Shown here: positions 48,744 to 57,404 of the stretch, in pieces
Layout of the letters: each line of letters opens with the position of its first letter
Numbering within the stretch: position 1 is the first letter of the stretch
Assembly: GCF_040675875.1 (NCBI RefSeq)
Contig: NZ_JBEGII010000001.1
Location: 868,001-932,000 of the forward strand
Length of the DNA: 64,000 nt
Source: Microbacterium sp. LWO12-1.2
GTDB taxonomy: Bacteria; Actinomycetota; Actinomycetes; Actinomycetales; Microbacteriaceae
Direction of reading: 5' to 3'
The notes under the pieces: generated by a model
What the model was told of the DNA's origin: nothing
What the model saw: only the letters and a program-made list of their open reading frames with translations
The model's database searches: none
Program-made: the position numbers and the translations under genes

Positions 48744-48838
48744 CTGTTTTCTCCTGCATTAGGGGTGACGGGCGCGCCGATGGCGCGCTTCCGCGGGGAT
48801 GGCGTCCTCGGAAGGGAGGGCGCGGCTCGTGCGGCGGA

Positions 48839-49423
48839 TCAGCCGCGCAGGAGAGCCGGGGGGCCGCGTCGCGAGACGGCGCCGGTGAGAGCAGCGTCCG
48901 TCAAGGGGACGAGTGTCGAGACGAGGCGAGACGGGCGGCGATGATCGGGCGGGGTGAGGATCGCGATCGAGCGCAGGAATGCCAGCACCCAATCGCTCAC
49001 CGCTCGGAGCAGCGATTCCCCGTGCCAGAGCAGGAACATCGTGAGCACGGCGGCGACGATGTGGGCGCCCAGCATCGCCGCACTCGGAGTCGGCGCTGCG
49101 GGTGCCGTGGCGAGCTGCGTGAGGTCCAGATGATGCGCGTGTGTTCCCGCGGCGGGCGCCCCATCGGCGGTCGGTGCGCCGAGCACCTGGAAGACGACAT
49201 GGAATGCCGCCTGCGCGAACAGGACGGTCACCGCCGTCCGGACCCGAGACGGGCGCACCCCGATCAGCAGGGCCGACAGCGGCGTGATCAGTGCGGAGAC
49301 GGCGAGGATGAGCAGCGGATGCGGAGCCGCCCCGCCACCGATCGTGTGCGACACGGCGGCGATCAGCGTGGCTGCGGCGGAGACGGCGACGGCACGTATC
49401 AGTCGCAGCTGCCGAGAGGTCAC
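48839..49423 (-). CDS. integral membrane protein next to ycnI, function unknown
   Basis: 194 residues with four hydrophobic segments (about 10-28, 36-54, 66-82, 114-134). A His-rich loop (GTHAHHLDLTQ, about 93) lies between the third and fourth, and Met/His sit in AHIVAAVLTMFLLWHGE. The polar C-terminus follows. The histidines and the YcnI neighbour suggest copper handling, as in actinobacterial ycnI operons, but I do not recognise the family. The gene precedes ycnI on the same strand by about 95 bases, so they are probably cotranscribed. Confidence 0.6.
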   Translation of the reverse strand: MTSRQLRLIRAVAVSAAATLIAAVSHTIGGGAAPHPLLILAVSALITPLSALLIGVRPSRVRTAVTVLFAQAAFHVVFQVLGAPTADGAPAAGTHAHHLDLTQLATAPAAPTPSAAMLGAHIVAAVLTMFLLWHGESLLRAVSDWVLAFLRSIAILTPPDHRRPSRLVSTLVPLTDAALTGAVSRRGPPALLRG

Positions 49424-49468
49424 GGAACAAGCCTACGGCTGCCGGGCGGATTCCTAGACGCGGCGCTG

Positions 49469-49474
49469 TAGCGT
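49469..49474 (+). promoter_or_regulatory. -10 box for rseP
   Basis: TAGCGT ends 6 bases before GTG 49481. Confidence 0.4.
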
Positions 49475-49480
49475 GAGCAG

Positions 49481-50794
49481 GTGGAAATCCTGCTCTATGT
49501 GGGTGGCATCCTGTTCATGCTGATCGGCCTCGGCCTTTCGATCGGTCTGCACGAGGTCGGCCATCTCGTCCCCGCCAAGCTCTTCGGCGTGCGCGTCGGC
49601 CAGTACATGATCGGCTTCGGGCCGCGTCTGTGGTCGAAACGCATCGGCGAGACCGAGTACGGCTTCAAGCTGCTCCCGGTGGGCGGCTTCATCTCGATGT
49701 CCGGCATGTATCCGGCGTCCAGCGGGACCGGTCCGGCCAAGGGTGTGTTCCGCGCCCTGATCCAGGACGCCCGTTCCGCGAATGACGAGACGATCGCGGA
49801 CGGCGCGGAGGACCGCGTCTTCTACCGGCTGCCCGTCTGGAAGCGCGTCGTCGTGATGCTCGGCGGACCGCTGATGAACCTGATCCTCGCGGTGGTGATC
49901 TTCACGGTGATGCTCTCCGGCATCGGACTGCAGCAGGGCACGACCACGATCGCATCTGTCAGCGAATGCGTCGTGCCGTCCGGATCAACGCAGACCGAAT
50001 GCGGAGCGGAAGATCCCGCCACCCCCGCTGCCGAGGCAGGCATCATGCCGGGCGACGTCCTGGTGTCGATCGACGGCACTCCGGTGTCGACCTTCGCCGA
50101 GGCGACCGCGATCGTGCAGGCCGCGCCGGGGAAGACGCTCGACCTGGTCGTCGAGCGCGATGGCGCGCCGCAGACCCTGAGCATCACCCCCGTCGCCGCG
50201 GAGCGCACCCTCACCGACGCGAGCGGTCAGCCTCTGCTGGACGACCGGGGCGACCCTGTCGTGAAGGAGGTCGGCTACGTCGGTATGGCGGCTCAGATGG
50301 GCTTCGTGCCGCAGCCGTTGAACGCCGGCGTGGAGATGACCGGTGACACTGTCGCCCGTGTCGGCTCGCTGATCGTCACGTTGCCCGTCCGCCTCTGGGA
50401 CGTCGGAGTGGCGCTCGTCACCGGAGGGGAGCGTGACCCGAACGGACCGCTGAGCGTCGTCGGCGTCGGCCGGCTCGCCGGCGAGGTCGCCGCCACCGAG
50501 GCCCCGGTGCTGAACCGCATGTTCGGGTTGCTGGGACTGCTCGGATCCCTGAACATCGCACTGTTCGTGTTCAACCTGATCCCGCTGCTGCCTCTCGACG
50601 GCGGTCACATCGTCGTCGCTCTGTGGGAGGGGATCAAGCGGGGCTGGGCGAAACTCTTCCGTCGGCCTCCGCCCGCGCCTGTCGATGCCACCCGGCTGGT
50701 GCCGCTGACGGTGGTCGTCGCCACGTTGCTCATCGCGATGGGCGCGCTGCTGATCGTCGCCGACCTGTTCCGGCCGATAGACATCCTCGGCTGA
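49481..50794 (+). CDS. rseP: site-2 membrane metalloprotease (RseP/Rip1 type)
   Basis: 437 residues. Zinc motif HEVGH in the first membrane segment (GLSIGLHEVGHLVPAKLFG). A PDZ domain (about 175-260, PAAEAGIMPGDVLVSIDG) follows and the second metal-ligand motif NLIPLLPLDGGH lies near the end. It cuts membrane-bound anti-sigma factors or other single-pass proteins after a first cut. In actinobacteria it usually lies between dxr and ispG, as here though with insertions on either side. Confidence 0.95.
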   Translation: MEILLYVGGILFMLIGLGLSIGLHEVGHLVPAKLFGVRVGQYMIGFGPRLWSKRIGETEYGFKLLPVGGFISMSGMYPASSGTGPAKGVFRALIQDARSANDETIADGAEDRVFYRLPVWKRVVVMLGGPLMNLILAVVIFTVMLSGIGLQQGTTTIASVSECVVPSGSTQTECGAEDPATPAAEAGIMPGDVLVSIDGTPVSTFAEATAIVQAAPGKTLDLVVERDGAPQTLSITPVAAERTLTDASGQPLLDDRGDPVVKEVGYVGMAAQMGFVPQPLNAGVEMTGDTVARVGSLIVTLPVRLWDVGVALVTGGERDPNGPLSVVGVGRLAGEVAATEAPVLNRMFGLLGLLGSLNIALFVFNLIPLLPLDGGHIVVALWEGIKRGWAKLFRRPPPAPVDATRLVPLTVVVATLLIAMGALLIVADLFRPIDILG

Positions 50795-50796
50795 CG

Positions 50797-50802
50797 TGTC
50801 GA
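50797..50802 (+). promoter_or_regulatory. TGTCGA, candidate -35 of an ECF42-type promoter
   Basis: TGTCGA is the -35 reported for ECF42 targets in Streptomyces, from memory of that work. It lies 61 bases before the YciI gene, which is the usual target. A matching -10 is not clear. An imperfect inverted repeat (ATCGTCCTT near 50804, AAGGACGAT at 50851) spans the same region. Confidence 0.35.
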
Positions 50803-50863
50803 AATCGTCCTTGCCCGTTCGCTGTGACGGTGTAACGGTTCTCTTGAAGAAAGGACGATTCGC

Positions 50864-51232
50864 ATGAAATACGTCATCATGTTCACTTCCACTCCGGCAC
50901 TCGACGCCCAGGTCGCACCGGAAGTAGCCCAGGACGTCTACGGGCGGGTGTATCAGTGGTTCCAGGACAACGACGCGGTCATCGACGAGAGTGGGGCGGA
51001 GCTGCAGCCCGTCGAGACCGCGACGACCGTCCGCTCCGGGGCTCAGGGTGTCGTCGTCGTCGACGGTCCGTTCACCGAGGCGAGGGAGGCGGTCGGAGGA
51101 TTCAGCATCATCGATGTGCCCGACCTGGACGCAGCCATCGCCCTCGCGAGAAGCTGGCCGATGCTGGAGCTGGAGGGTACCTCCGTCGAGATCCGACCCC
51201 TCGTGACCGACTACAGCCAGTTCGAGCAGTGA
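50864..51232 (+). CDS. YciI-like (DGPF) protein
   Basis: 122 residues. YciI/DGPF fold: MKYVIMFTSTP at the N-terminus and VVVVDGPFTEAREAVGGFSIIDVP, containing the DGPF signature. Proteins of this type accompany ECF42 sigma factors. The stop overlaps the sigma gene start (GTGA), so the two are translationally coupled. Confidence 0.9.
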   Translation: MKYVIMFTSTPALDAQVAPEVAQDVYGRVYQWFQDNDAVIDESGAELQPVETATTVRSGAQGVVVVDGPFTEAREAVGGFSIIDVPDLDAAIALARSWPMLELEGTSVEIRPLVTDYSQFEQ

Positions 51233-52467
51233 ACGCATCGGATGCCGCGTCGGCGCCCGGCGCGGCATCCGACCGCGCGCTCGCCCACGTGATCCGTGCC
51301 GAGTCCGCGCGGATCGTCGCGACACTCACCGCATCGCTCGGCAACCTCGACCTCGCTGAGGAGTCCGTTGCAGACGCCGTGGTGGAGGCGTTGCAGAGCT
51401 GGCGCACGGCGGGTGTGCCTCCGAATCCCGGAGCGTGGCTCACCGCCGCCGCCCGGCACAGCGCTCTCGACCGGCTGCGCCGCGACGCGCGCTATCGACA
51501 GAAGCTCGAGTTGCTCACCGCAGTGCCGCGCGCGGCGCCCCTCGATACCGAGATCGATGAGCGGCTACCGCTGCTCTTCGGATGCTGCCACCCCGCGCTG
51601 ACGGCTCCGGCGCAACTGGCTTTGACGCTGCGCGCCGTCTGCGGGCTCACGACCGAACAGATCGCCAGAGCGACGCTGAGCACGCCGACGACGGTCGGGC
51701 AGCGGATCGTCCGAGCGAAACGGAAGATCGGCGCGGCGGGGATACCGTTGCGGGTTCCGGTGGGCGCAGAGCGCGCGTCGCATCTCGACATCGTGCTGAC
51801 CGTGATCTCGGTGATGTACAACGAGGCGCACCTCGTCGATGGTGGCGATGCCGTGGCTGATCGCGATCTCGCAGACGACGCCCTGTGGCTCGCCGAGGTC
51901 GTGGCGAACGCCTTGCCCCGCGAGGCGGAGTCGTTCGGCCTGCTGTCGTTGCTGAGGTTTCATCGAAGTCGGGAGCAGGCGAGGTCTCAAGACGGTGACA
52001 TCGTGATCCTCGCGGATCAGGACCGCACGCGGTGGGATTCGGCGCTGATGGATCAGGCGCGCGCAGCGCTTTCTCAGGCCGCGCATCTCCGCAGCCCTGG
52101 CCGGTGGCAGCTGCAGGCGGCGATCGCGGCGTGCCATGCCGATGCATCGACTTTCGCTGATACGGACTGGCCCCAGATTCTGGTGCTGTACGACATGCTG
52201 CTGGCGTACGACGACTCTCCCGTCGTCCGGCTCAATCGTGCGGTCGCGACGGGCGAAGTCGGCGGACTCCGTCAGGCGCTTTCCGATGTGGACGCACTGC
52301 AGAGCGCGCTCGAGCGGTTCCATCTGTGGCACGCCGTTCGCGCGGACCTGCTCCTTCGCCTCGGCCGCGACGAGGAAGCACATGACGAGTGGGAACGAGC
52401 CCGAGGGCTGACCGCGAACGACGCGGAGCGGCGTCTGCTCGGTGTGCGTGGCGCATCCGCGAGCTGA
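51229..52467 (+). CDS. ECF42-type RNA polymerase sigma factor
   Basis: 412 residues. Sigma region 2 (about 15-85: AESARIVATLTASLGNLDLAEESV...NPGAWLTAAARHSALDRLRR) and region 4 (about 120-165: LRAVCGLTTEQIARATLSTPTTVGQRIVRAKRKI) are followed by a long C-terminal domain of TPR-like helices (about 190-410, DUF6596 plus extension). In ECF42 this replaces an anti-sigma factor and is needed for activity. GTG 51229 overlaps the YciI stop. Confidence 0.92.
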   Translation: MNASDAASAPGAASDRALAHVIRAESARIVATLTASLGNLDLAEESVADAVVEALQSWRTAGVPPNPGAWLTAAARHSALDRLRRDARYRQKLELLTAVPRAAPLDTEIDERLPLLFGCCHPALTAPAQLALTLRAVCGLTTEQIARATLSTPTTVGQRIVRAKRKIGAAGIPLRVPVGAERASHLDIVLTVISVMYNEAHLVDGGDAVADRDLADDALWLAEVVANALPREAESFGLLSLLRFHRSREQARSQDGDIVILADQDRTRWDSALMDQARAALSQAAHLRSPGRWQLQAAIAACHADASTFADTDWPQILVLYDMLLAYDDSPVVRLNRAVATGEVGGLRQALSDVDALQSALERFHLWHAVRADLLLRLGRDEEAHDEWERARGLTANDAERRLLGVRGASAS

Positions 52468-52475
52468 GAGCGGAT

Positions 52476-52519
52476 GCCTGGTCTCGCCTGCGCTCAGGAG
52501 AGCGCGTGCGAGACCAGGC
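52476..52519. terminator. nested hairpin between convergent sigma and anthranilate synthase genes
   Basis: Outer arms GCCTGGTCTCGC (52476-52487) and GCGAGACCAGGC (52508-52519) pair perfectly, with an inner CGCTC-AGGA-GAGCG hairpin. It can serve both genes; on the right it lies inside the last codons of the anthranilate synthase gene. Confidence 0.6.
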
Positions 52520-54377
52520 GCTCCAGGGTGCGGATGCCGTCGCGCGACAGGATCGACTCCAGATGCCCCTGCACGGACGCGAAGCGTTCGCCGCGGAGGG
52601 CGTAGACGTCTCCGGACGCGGCGTCGGCGGAGACTTCAGCGCCCTCCACCGCGGTCGTGCCGGGGTCGACGCGCGCGGTGAACGTGTTGTAGAAGCCGAT
52701 CGAGGCGTCTTCGCCGAACACCGGAACGGACTTCTGGAGTCCCTGGTGGGGGGCGTCCAGCGGCATCAGCGCGATGCCGAACCGATCGCTGAGGATCTGG
52801 TGGCTCAGGCACACCGCGAGCAGCGGCCGTCTCGCATCGACTCGGCGTGCCACGACGGCGCGCATCCGAGCGATGCGGGGGTTCTCCGTGTCGCGCGGAT
52901 CGCCGGGGCCAGGTCCCGCGACGACGAGGTCGGCCGTATCCAGCTCCGCATCCGTCACTTCGCTCCACGGGGCGATCGTGACGTCGAGACCGAGATGGCG
53001 CAGCTGGTGCGCGAGCATGGTGGTGAAGCGGTCCTCGGCGTCGACGACGACGGCCGTCCGCCCCTGGAACGGACCGGTCGCGTCGTCACCCTGCGGATTC
53101 AGCCAGAAGTCCGCGAGGCGCGAGTTGCGCGACGACAGCAGCGCGGCGATCGTCGGGTCATCGGCCAGGGCGACCTCTGCGGCGGGAGCGTCCGCATCGC
53201 TGCGTGCCTCGGCGGCACGGTCGCGGTCGATCGCGCCGATGGCGCCGAGCACGCCGGCGGCCTTCCCGTGCGTCTCGCTGACCTCGCCCTGCGGATCGGA
53301 ATGGCGCACCAGCGTCGCACCGACGGGCACGCGCAACGCGCCGTCCTGCACGTAGACGGTACGGATGAGGATCGGCGCATCGAGATCGTGCCCGCCGTCC
53401 GCGTTCGGGGTGAAGAGCGCGGCCACGCCGGAGTAGTAGCCGCGCGGCTGGCGCTCATGCCGACGGATGACGGCGCAGGCGTTCTGCATCGGCGACCCGG
53501 TGACGGTGGGGGCGAACATCGTCTCGCGCAGGATGTCGCGCGGATCGAGCTTGCTGCGGCCGCGCAGCATGTACTCGGTGTGGGTGAGCCGCGACATCTC
53601 CTTGAGGTGCGGGCCCGTGATCCGACCGCCGTCGGAGCAGACGGCGCTCATCATCTTGAGCTCCTCGTCGACCACCATGAACAGTTCCTCGGTCTCCTTG
53701 GTCGAGGAGAGGAAGTCGACGAGCGTCTCACGGGTCGAACCGCCGGCAGGATGGCGGAAGGTGCCGGAGATCGGGTTCATCGTGACGACACCGCCGCGCG
53801 CGACGACGTGCGCCTCGGGGCTCGCTCCGACGGCGATGTGGCCGGGGGTGAAGACCGCGAACGTCCAATACGCGCCGCGTTCGTGAGTGAGCAGGGCGCG
53901 GAACCAGGTCAACGCCGCCGTGCGATCGTCGACGTCGATCTGGGCGGTGAAGTCGCGTCGGATCACGAAGTTGGCGCCTTCGCCCCGGCCGATCTCATCG
54001 GCGATGACCCGCTCGACGATCTCGGCGTACTCCTCGTCTGCGATGTCGAAGCCGGCGTCCTGCAGCGGCACTGGCGCGGACGGGAGCGCATCGATCAGCG
54101 CGGGGGTGGGAAGCGGGAGGTGCTCGTCGACGACGATGCAGCGCAGGGGAGCACCGTCATCCTGCGCCACGAAGCCGCGCTCGCGCACCTGGCGGTACGG
54201 GACGAGAGCGAAGACCTCGCGGGGCGAGCCGTCGATCGTCAGCGGGATGTCAGCGAGGAGATCGACATCGACGACCTCTCCCGTGAGCAGCTCGACGGAG
54301 TCGGCGCCGTCGCGTGCGATCAGCACGAAGGAAGCGCTCGGGTCGGCGCTGAGCTCGGCGAGTCGTGAGAGGGTCAT
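52494..54377 (-). CDS. fused anthranilate (or ADIC) synthase, TrpE-TrpG/PhzE type
   Basis: 627 residues. Residues to about 425 are the chorismate-binding synthase domain (MNPISGTFRHP, DEELKMMSAVCSDGGRI, TVTGSPMQNACAVIRRHE, GYYSGVAALF). Residues about 430-627 are a glutamine amidotransferase with nucleophile Cys in LLAVCLSHQIL and C-terminal QGHLESIL, where HPE(S/T) would be usual. The single-chain order and the TGSPMQNA motif resemble PhzE, which makes ADIC, as much as fused TrpEG, which makes anthranilate. No phenazine gene is nearby. The tryptophan attenuator directly upstream argues that its output feeds tryptophan or is tuned to it. Confidence 0.88.
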   Translation of the reverse strand: MTLSRLAELSADPSASFVLIARDGADSVELLTGEVVDVDLLADIPLTIDGSPREVFALVPYRQVRERGFVAQDDGAPLRCIVVDEHLPLPTPALIDALPSAPVPLQDAGFDIADEEYAEIVERVIADEIGRGEGANFVIRRDFTAQIDVDDRTAALTWFRALLTHERGAYWTFAVFTPGHIAVGASPEAHVVARGGVVTMNPISGTFRHPAGGSTRETLVDFLSSTKETEELFMVVDEELKMMSAVCSDGGRITGPHLKEMSRLTHTEYMLRGRSKLDPRDILRETMFAPTVTGSPMQNACAVIRRHERQPRGYYSGVAALFTPNADGGHDLDAPILIRTVYVQDGALRVPVGATLVRHSDPQGEVSETHGKAAGVLGAIGAIDRDRAAEARSDADAPAAEVALADDPTIAALLSSRNSRLADFWLNPQGDDATGPFQGRTAVVVDAEDRFTTMLAHQLRHLGLDVTIAPWSEVTDAELDTADLVVAGPGPGDPRDTENPRIARMRAVVARRVDARRPLLAVCLSHQILSDRFGIALMPLDAPHQGLQKSVPVFGEDASIGFYNTFTARVDPGTTAVEGAEVSADAASGDVYALRGERFASVQGHLESILSRDGIRTLERLVSHALS

Positions 54378-54414
54378 CGATGTCTCCTGTGCAGGGCTCC
54401 GGCTCGGCTCAACG

Positions 54415-54438
54415 AAAAGACCGCCCCGGAGGCGGTCT
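54415..54438 (-). terminator. attenuator terminator of the anthranilate synthase leader
   Basis: AGACCGCC and GGCGGTCT pair around a 5-base loop and are followed by TTTT on the minus strand. This is the 3:4 hairpin of the attenuator. Its 5' arm can instead pair with GGCGGT at 54461-54466 (2:3 antiterminator). Confidence 0.8.
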
Positions 54439-54465
54439 GGATTCGTGGGAACGCGAACACACCGC

Positions 54466-54501
54466 CTAGGAGGCGGGCCACCAGGTCTGGTTCGCGAGCA
54501 T
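54466..54501 (-). CDS. trpL: tryptophan leader peptide (11 residues)
   Basis: ATG at 54501 reads MLANQTWWPAS followed by TAG. Tandem Trp codons at residues 7 and 8 sense charged tRNA-Trp. The synthase gene starts 88 bases after the leader stop. The peptide matches the size and composition of trp leaders in enteric bacteria and corynebacteria. Confidence 0.8.
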   Translation of the reverse strand: MLANQTWWPAS

Positions 54502-54593
54502 GGGGCGAAACTACCACATGGTGCAGGGTCCGCCCTGGCGCGTGACGCCGCACGACTGTGCCCGACATCCAGCCTGTGTGCATCCGGGCGGCG

Positions 54594-54599
54594 TAGTCT
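54594..54599 (+). promoter_or_regulatory. -10 box for ispG
   Basis: TAGTCT ends 6 bases before GTG 54606. Confidence 0.45.
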
Positions 54600-54605
54600 G
54601 GAGGG

Positions 54606-55757
54606 GTGCCAGCAGTGAATCTTGGGATGCCGAAGATCCCCGAAGTCCTCGCCCCTCGCCGCAAGTCTCGCCAGATCAAGGTCGGCAAGGTGCTCGTGGG
54701 CGGCAACGCTCCCGTCAGCGTGCAGTCCATGACGACCACGAAGACGACCGACATCAACGGCACTCTGCAGCAGATCGCCGAGCTCACGGCATCAGGCTGC
54801 GAGATCGTCCGCGTCGCCGTGCCGCACCAGGACGACGCCGACGCGCTCAAGATCATCGCGATGAAGAGCCAGATCCCCGTGATCGCCGACATCCACTTCC
54901 AGCCGCGGTACATCTACACCGCGATCGATGCCGGCTGCGGTGCGGTTCGTGTGAACCCGGGCAACATCCGTGAGTTCGACGGCAACGTCGGCAAGATCGC
55001 CGCCGCAGCCAAAGCGGCGGGCGTCTCGCTGCGGATCGGCGTGAACGCCGGCTCGCTCGACCGGCGCATCCTCGAGAAGCACGGCAAGGCCACCGCCGAG
55101 GCGCTCGTGGAGAGCGCGGTCTGGGAGGCCTCGCTGTTCGAGGAGCACGACTTCCATGACTTCAAGATCTCGGTCAAGCACAACGACCCGATCGTGATGG
55201 TCAAGGCCTACCGTCAGCTCGCCGAGCGCGGCGACTGGCCGCTGCACCTCGGCGTCACGGAGGCCGGGCCCGCGTTCCAGGGCACGATCAAGAGCGCCAC
55301 GGCGTTCGGCATCCTGCTCGGTGAAGGTATCGGCGACACGATCCGCGTCTCCCTCTCCGCTCCTCCCGCGGAAGAGGTGAAGGTCGGTCACCAGATCCTG
55401 CAGTCGCTCAACCTGCGCGAACGCAAGCTCGAGATCGTGTCGTGCCCCTCCTGCGGTCGTGCCCAGGTCGACGTCTACACGCTGGCCGAAGACGTCACCG
55501 AGGGGCTCAAGGACATGACCGTCCCGTTGCGTGTCGCCGTGATGGGATGCGTCGTGAACGGCCCGGGCGAGGCTCGCGAGGCCGACCTCGGTGTCGCCTC
55601 CGGCAACGGCAAGGGGCAGATCTTCGTCAAGGGCGAGGTCATCAAGACCGTCCCAGAAGCCGAGATCGTCGCCACGCTGATCGAAGAGGCGAACCGCATC
55701 GCCGCCGAGATGGGCCCCGACGCATCTGTCGGTACCGCCCAGGTCATCACGGTCTGA
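54606..55757 (+). CDS. ispG: 4-hydroxy-3-methylbut-2-enyl diphosphate synthase
   Basis: 383 residues, iron-sulfur enzyme of the MEP pathway, MEcPP to HMBPP. N-terminal TIM barrel ([40 protein letters not shown]) and C-terminal cluster domain with CPSCGR and [12 protein letters not shown], which hold the three cysteine ligands, and the Glu that follows. GTG 54606 is the start. Confidence 0.97.
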   Translation: MPAVNLGMPKIPEVLAPRRKSRQIKVGKVLVGGNAPVSVQSMTTTKTTDINGTLQQIAELTASGCEIVRVAVPHQDDADALKIIAMKSQIPVIADIHFQPRYIYTAIDAGCGAVRVNPGNIREFDGNVGKIAAAAKAAGVSLRIGVNAGSLDRRILEKHGKATAEALVESAVWEASLFEEHDFHDFKISVKHNDPIVMVKAYRQLAERGDWPLHLGVTEAGPAFQGTIKSATAFGILLGEGIGDTIRVSLSAPPAEEVKVGHQILQSLNLRERKLEIVSCPSCGRAQVDVYTLAEDVTEGLKDMTVPLRVAVMGCVVNGPGEAREADLGVASGNGKGQIFVKGEVIKTVPEAEIVATLIEEANRIAAEMGPDASVGTAQVITV

Positions 55758-55774
55758 CGGCGGCGGAGACGCGC

Positions 55775-56107
55775 ATGTCAGAGATCTCTGTGCCGGAACC
55801 CGCACAGGCCATGATCGATGCGATCAACGCCGCGGACACCGACGCCTTCGTCGCGTCCTTCACCGCGGACGGCTTCGTCAGCGACTGGGGAACCGTGAAG
55901 TCCGGCCGTGACGGAGTACGCAGCTGGGCCGACACCGACGCGATCGGCGCCGGTGCGCAGATGACGGTACTGACGGCCACGACCGACGGGGATGTCACCC
56001 GCATCCGCTTCTCCTGGTCGAGCCGCGTCTTCAACGGCGAGTCCGACGGCGTCTTCGTCATCGACGGCGACAAGATCGCCAGCTTCACCATCCCGCCCTC
56101 GCACTGA
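55775..56107 (+). CDS. SnoaL/NTF2-like small protein
   Basis: 110 residues. A cone-shaped NTF2-fold pattern: helix AQAMIDAINAADTDAFVASF, GFVSDWG, then alternating strands to FVIDGDKIASFTIP. Such proteins are enzymes or binding domains of many kinds; no catalytic set can be assigned. ATG 55775 follows ispG by 17 bases. Confidence 0.75.
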   Translation: MSEISVPEPAQAMIDAINAADTDAFVASFTADGFVSDWGTVKSGRDGVRSWADTDAIGAGAQMTVLTATTDGDVTRIRFSWSSRVFNGESDGVFVIDGDKIASFTIPPSH

Positions 56108-56178
56108 CCAGCCCACGGCGCCCTGCTGTGTCCGTCGTGGACCTCGGGCCGCCGTCGAGGCGCCATCCAAGGAGTTCC

Positions 56179-57045
56179 ATGCCTGCCACTGTCGTGACCT
56201 TCGCCGACGGATCCGTCACAGGGGAGGGCATCGTCACCCGTGTCGAGACCTCAACCGAGGGAGCGATCGTCGTCGTCGTCGACGAGACGCCCTTCCACCC
56301 GGTCGACCACACCTGGCCGGACCAGCCGGGGGACACCGGTGCGCTTGTGATCGGTGACGCACAGGTGGCCGTCGTCGAGGCGCTCATGGCCGCGGTCAGC
56401 GACGAGGGCGACTTCGCCGTCGGCGCCGACATCCCGGTCAAGCGGGGAGCCGAGGGGTGGACCTGGCTCGTCGGGCACCGTGTCGAGGGCGACATCCCGT
56501 CGGTGCTGGTCGAGGGCGCTGCCGTGCGTCTCGAGGTCGATGACGTCCATCGCGCCGGCCTGAGCCGGGGTCACACCGCGTGCCACCTCGCCTCGCTCGC
56601 GCTCGATCTCGCCGTCGCCGACCTGTGGCGTAAGGACCCAGGCGCCGATGCGCTCGGCACCCCCGACTTCGAGGGGCGAGCCAACCAGTCCAGCCGTATC
56701 CACGAGGACGGCAGCGTCGATGAGTACCGTCTGGGCAAGAGCCTGCGACGCGCCGGGTTCGACACCGAGACATTCGCCGCGACGGTGTCGGAGCGTGAGG
56801 CCGCCATCAACGCGCGGCTCTCGGAGTGGGTGGCTTCGGCCGCGACCAGTCGGATCGTGACCGAGGGTCCCACCATCGTGGACCGCCGTCGCTGGCACTG
56901 CGCGTTGCCCGAGGGGGAGGCCGTCATCCTGTGCGGCGGGACGCATGTCGACTCACTCGCCGTGTTCGACTCGATCTCGGTCGCTCTCGATCTCAGCGAC
57001 CCGCAGCTCCTCGTGATGACGACCACGGTCGTACCGGCGGCCTGA
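56179..57045 (+). CDS. AlaX-like trans-editing metal hydrolase (AlaRS editing domain)
   Basis: 288 residues. The alanyl-tRNA editing domain pattern HxxxH (SRGHTACHLASL) and the distal Cys/His of ILCGGTHVDSLA, four ligands of a zinc that clears Ser or Gly from tRNA-Ala. An N-terminal beta-barrel-like part (PFHPVDHTWPDQPGDTG) is comparable to the AlaX type II layout. ATG 56179 has AAGGAG 4 bases upstream. Confidence 0.82.
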   Translation: MPATVVTFADGSVTGEGIVTRVETSTEGAIVVVVDETPFHPVDHTWPDQPGDTGALVIGDAQVAVVEALMAAVSDEGDFAVGADIPVKRGAEGWTWLVGHRVEGDIPSVLVEGAAVRLEVDDVHRAGLSRGHTACHLASLALDLAVADLWRKDPGADALGTPDFEGRANQSSRIHEDGSVDEYRLGKSLRRAGFDTETFAATVSEREAAINARLSEWVASAATSRIVTEGPTIVDRRRWHCALPEGEAVILCGGTHVDSLAVFDSISVALDLSDPQLLVMTTTVVPAA

Positions 57046-57056
57046 GCCCCGGAGGG

Positions 57057-57404
57057 TCACCACATCGCGCGCAGCACCTGCTCGGTATCTGACACGGTCA
57101 GACCGCTGCGTCGGGCGGCGTCGGCCAGCGCGCGGGCAGCGTCGGCGACCTCCTGAGAGACCGCCGTGGCCGCGCGGCTCACGCGCGTGCCGGCTCCTGT
57201 GCGCGAGACGACGAGTCCGTCCTCCTCGAGCTGGCGATAGGCCTTCGCGACCGTTCCCGGGGCGATCCCGAGATCGGAGGCGAGCTGGCGCACGGAGGGC
57301 AGGCGTTCATCCGCCGCGAGTCGGCCTGTCGTGATGAGGCCTCGGAGCTGGCTGTGCACCTGCTCCGCCGGCGTACCGCCCGTCGAGGTGAGCGCGATGA
57401 TCAT
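57057..57404 (-). CDS. GntR-family regulator, YtrA-like short form
   Basis: 115 residues. Winged helix-turn-helix, PAEQVHSQLRGLITTGRLAADERLPSVRQLASDLGIAPGTVAKAYRQLEEDGLV, followed only by a short helical dimer tail, as in the YtrA subgroup. The ATG overlaps the stop of the upstream membrane-protein gene by 4 bases, so both are one operon. Confidence 0.9.
   Translation of the reverse strand: MIIALTSTGGTPAEQVHSQLRGLITTGRLAADERLPSVRQLASDLGIAPGTVAKAYRQLEEDGLVVSRTGAGTRVSRAATAVSQEVADAARALADAARRSGLTVSDTEQVLRAMW

Larger units (their letters stand above)
54415..54501 (-). promoter_or_regulatory. tryptophan transcription attenuator
   Basis: On the minus strand, in order: the leader peptide with Trp-Trp; segment 1 CCGCC (54472-54476) overlapping its last codons; segment 2 GGCGGT (54461-54466) at and just past the stop; segment 3 AGACCGCC (54431-54438); segment 4 GGCGGTCT (54418-54425) and a T run. 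1:2 plus 3:4 terminates. A ribosome stalled at the Trp codons masks segment 1 and lets 2:3 form, allowing read-through to the synthase gene. Confidence 0.8.
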
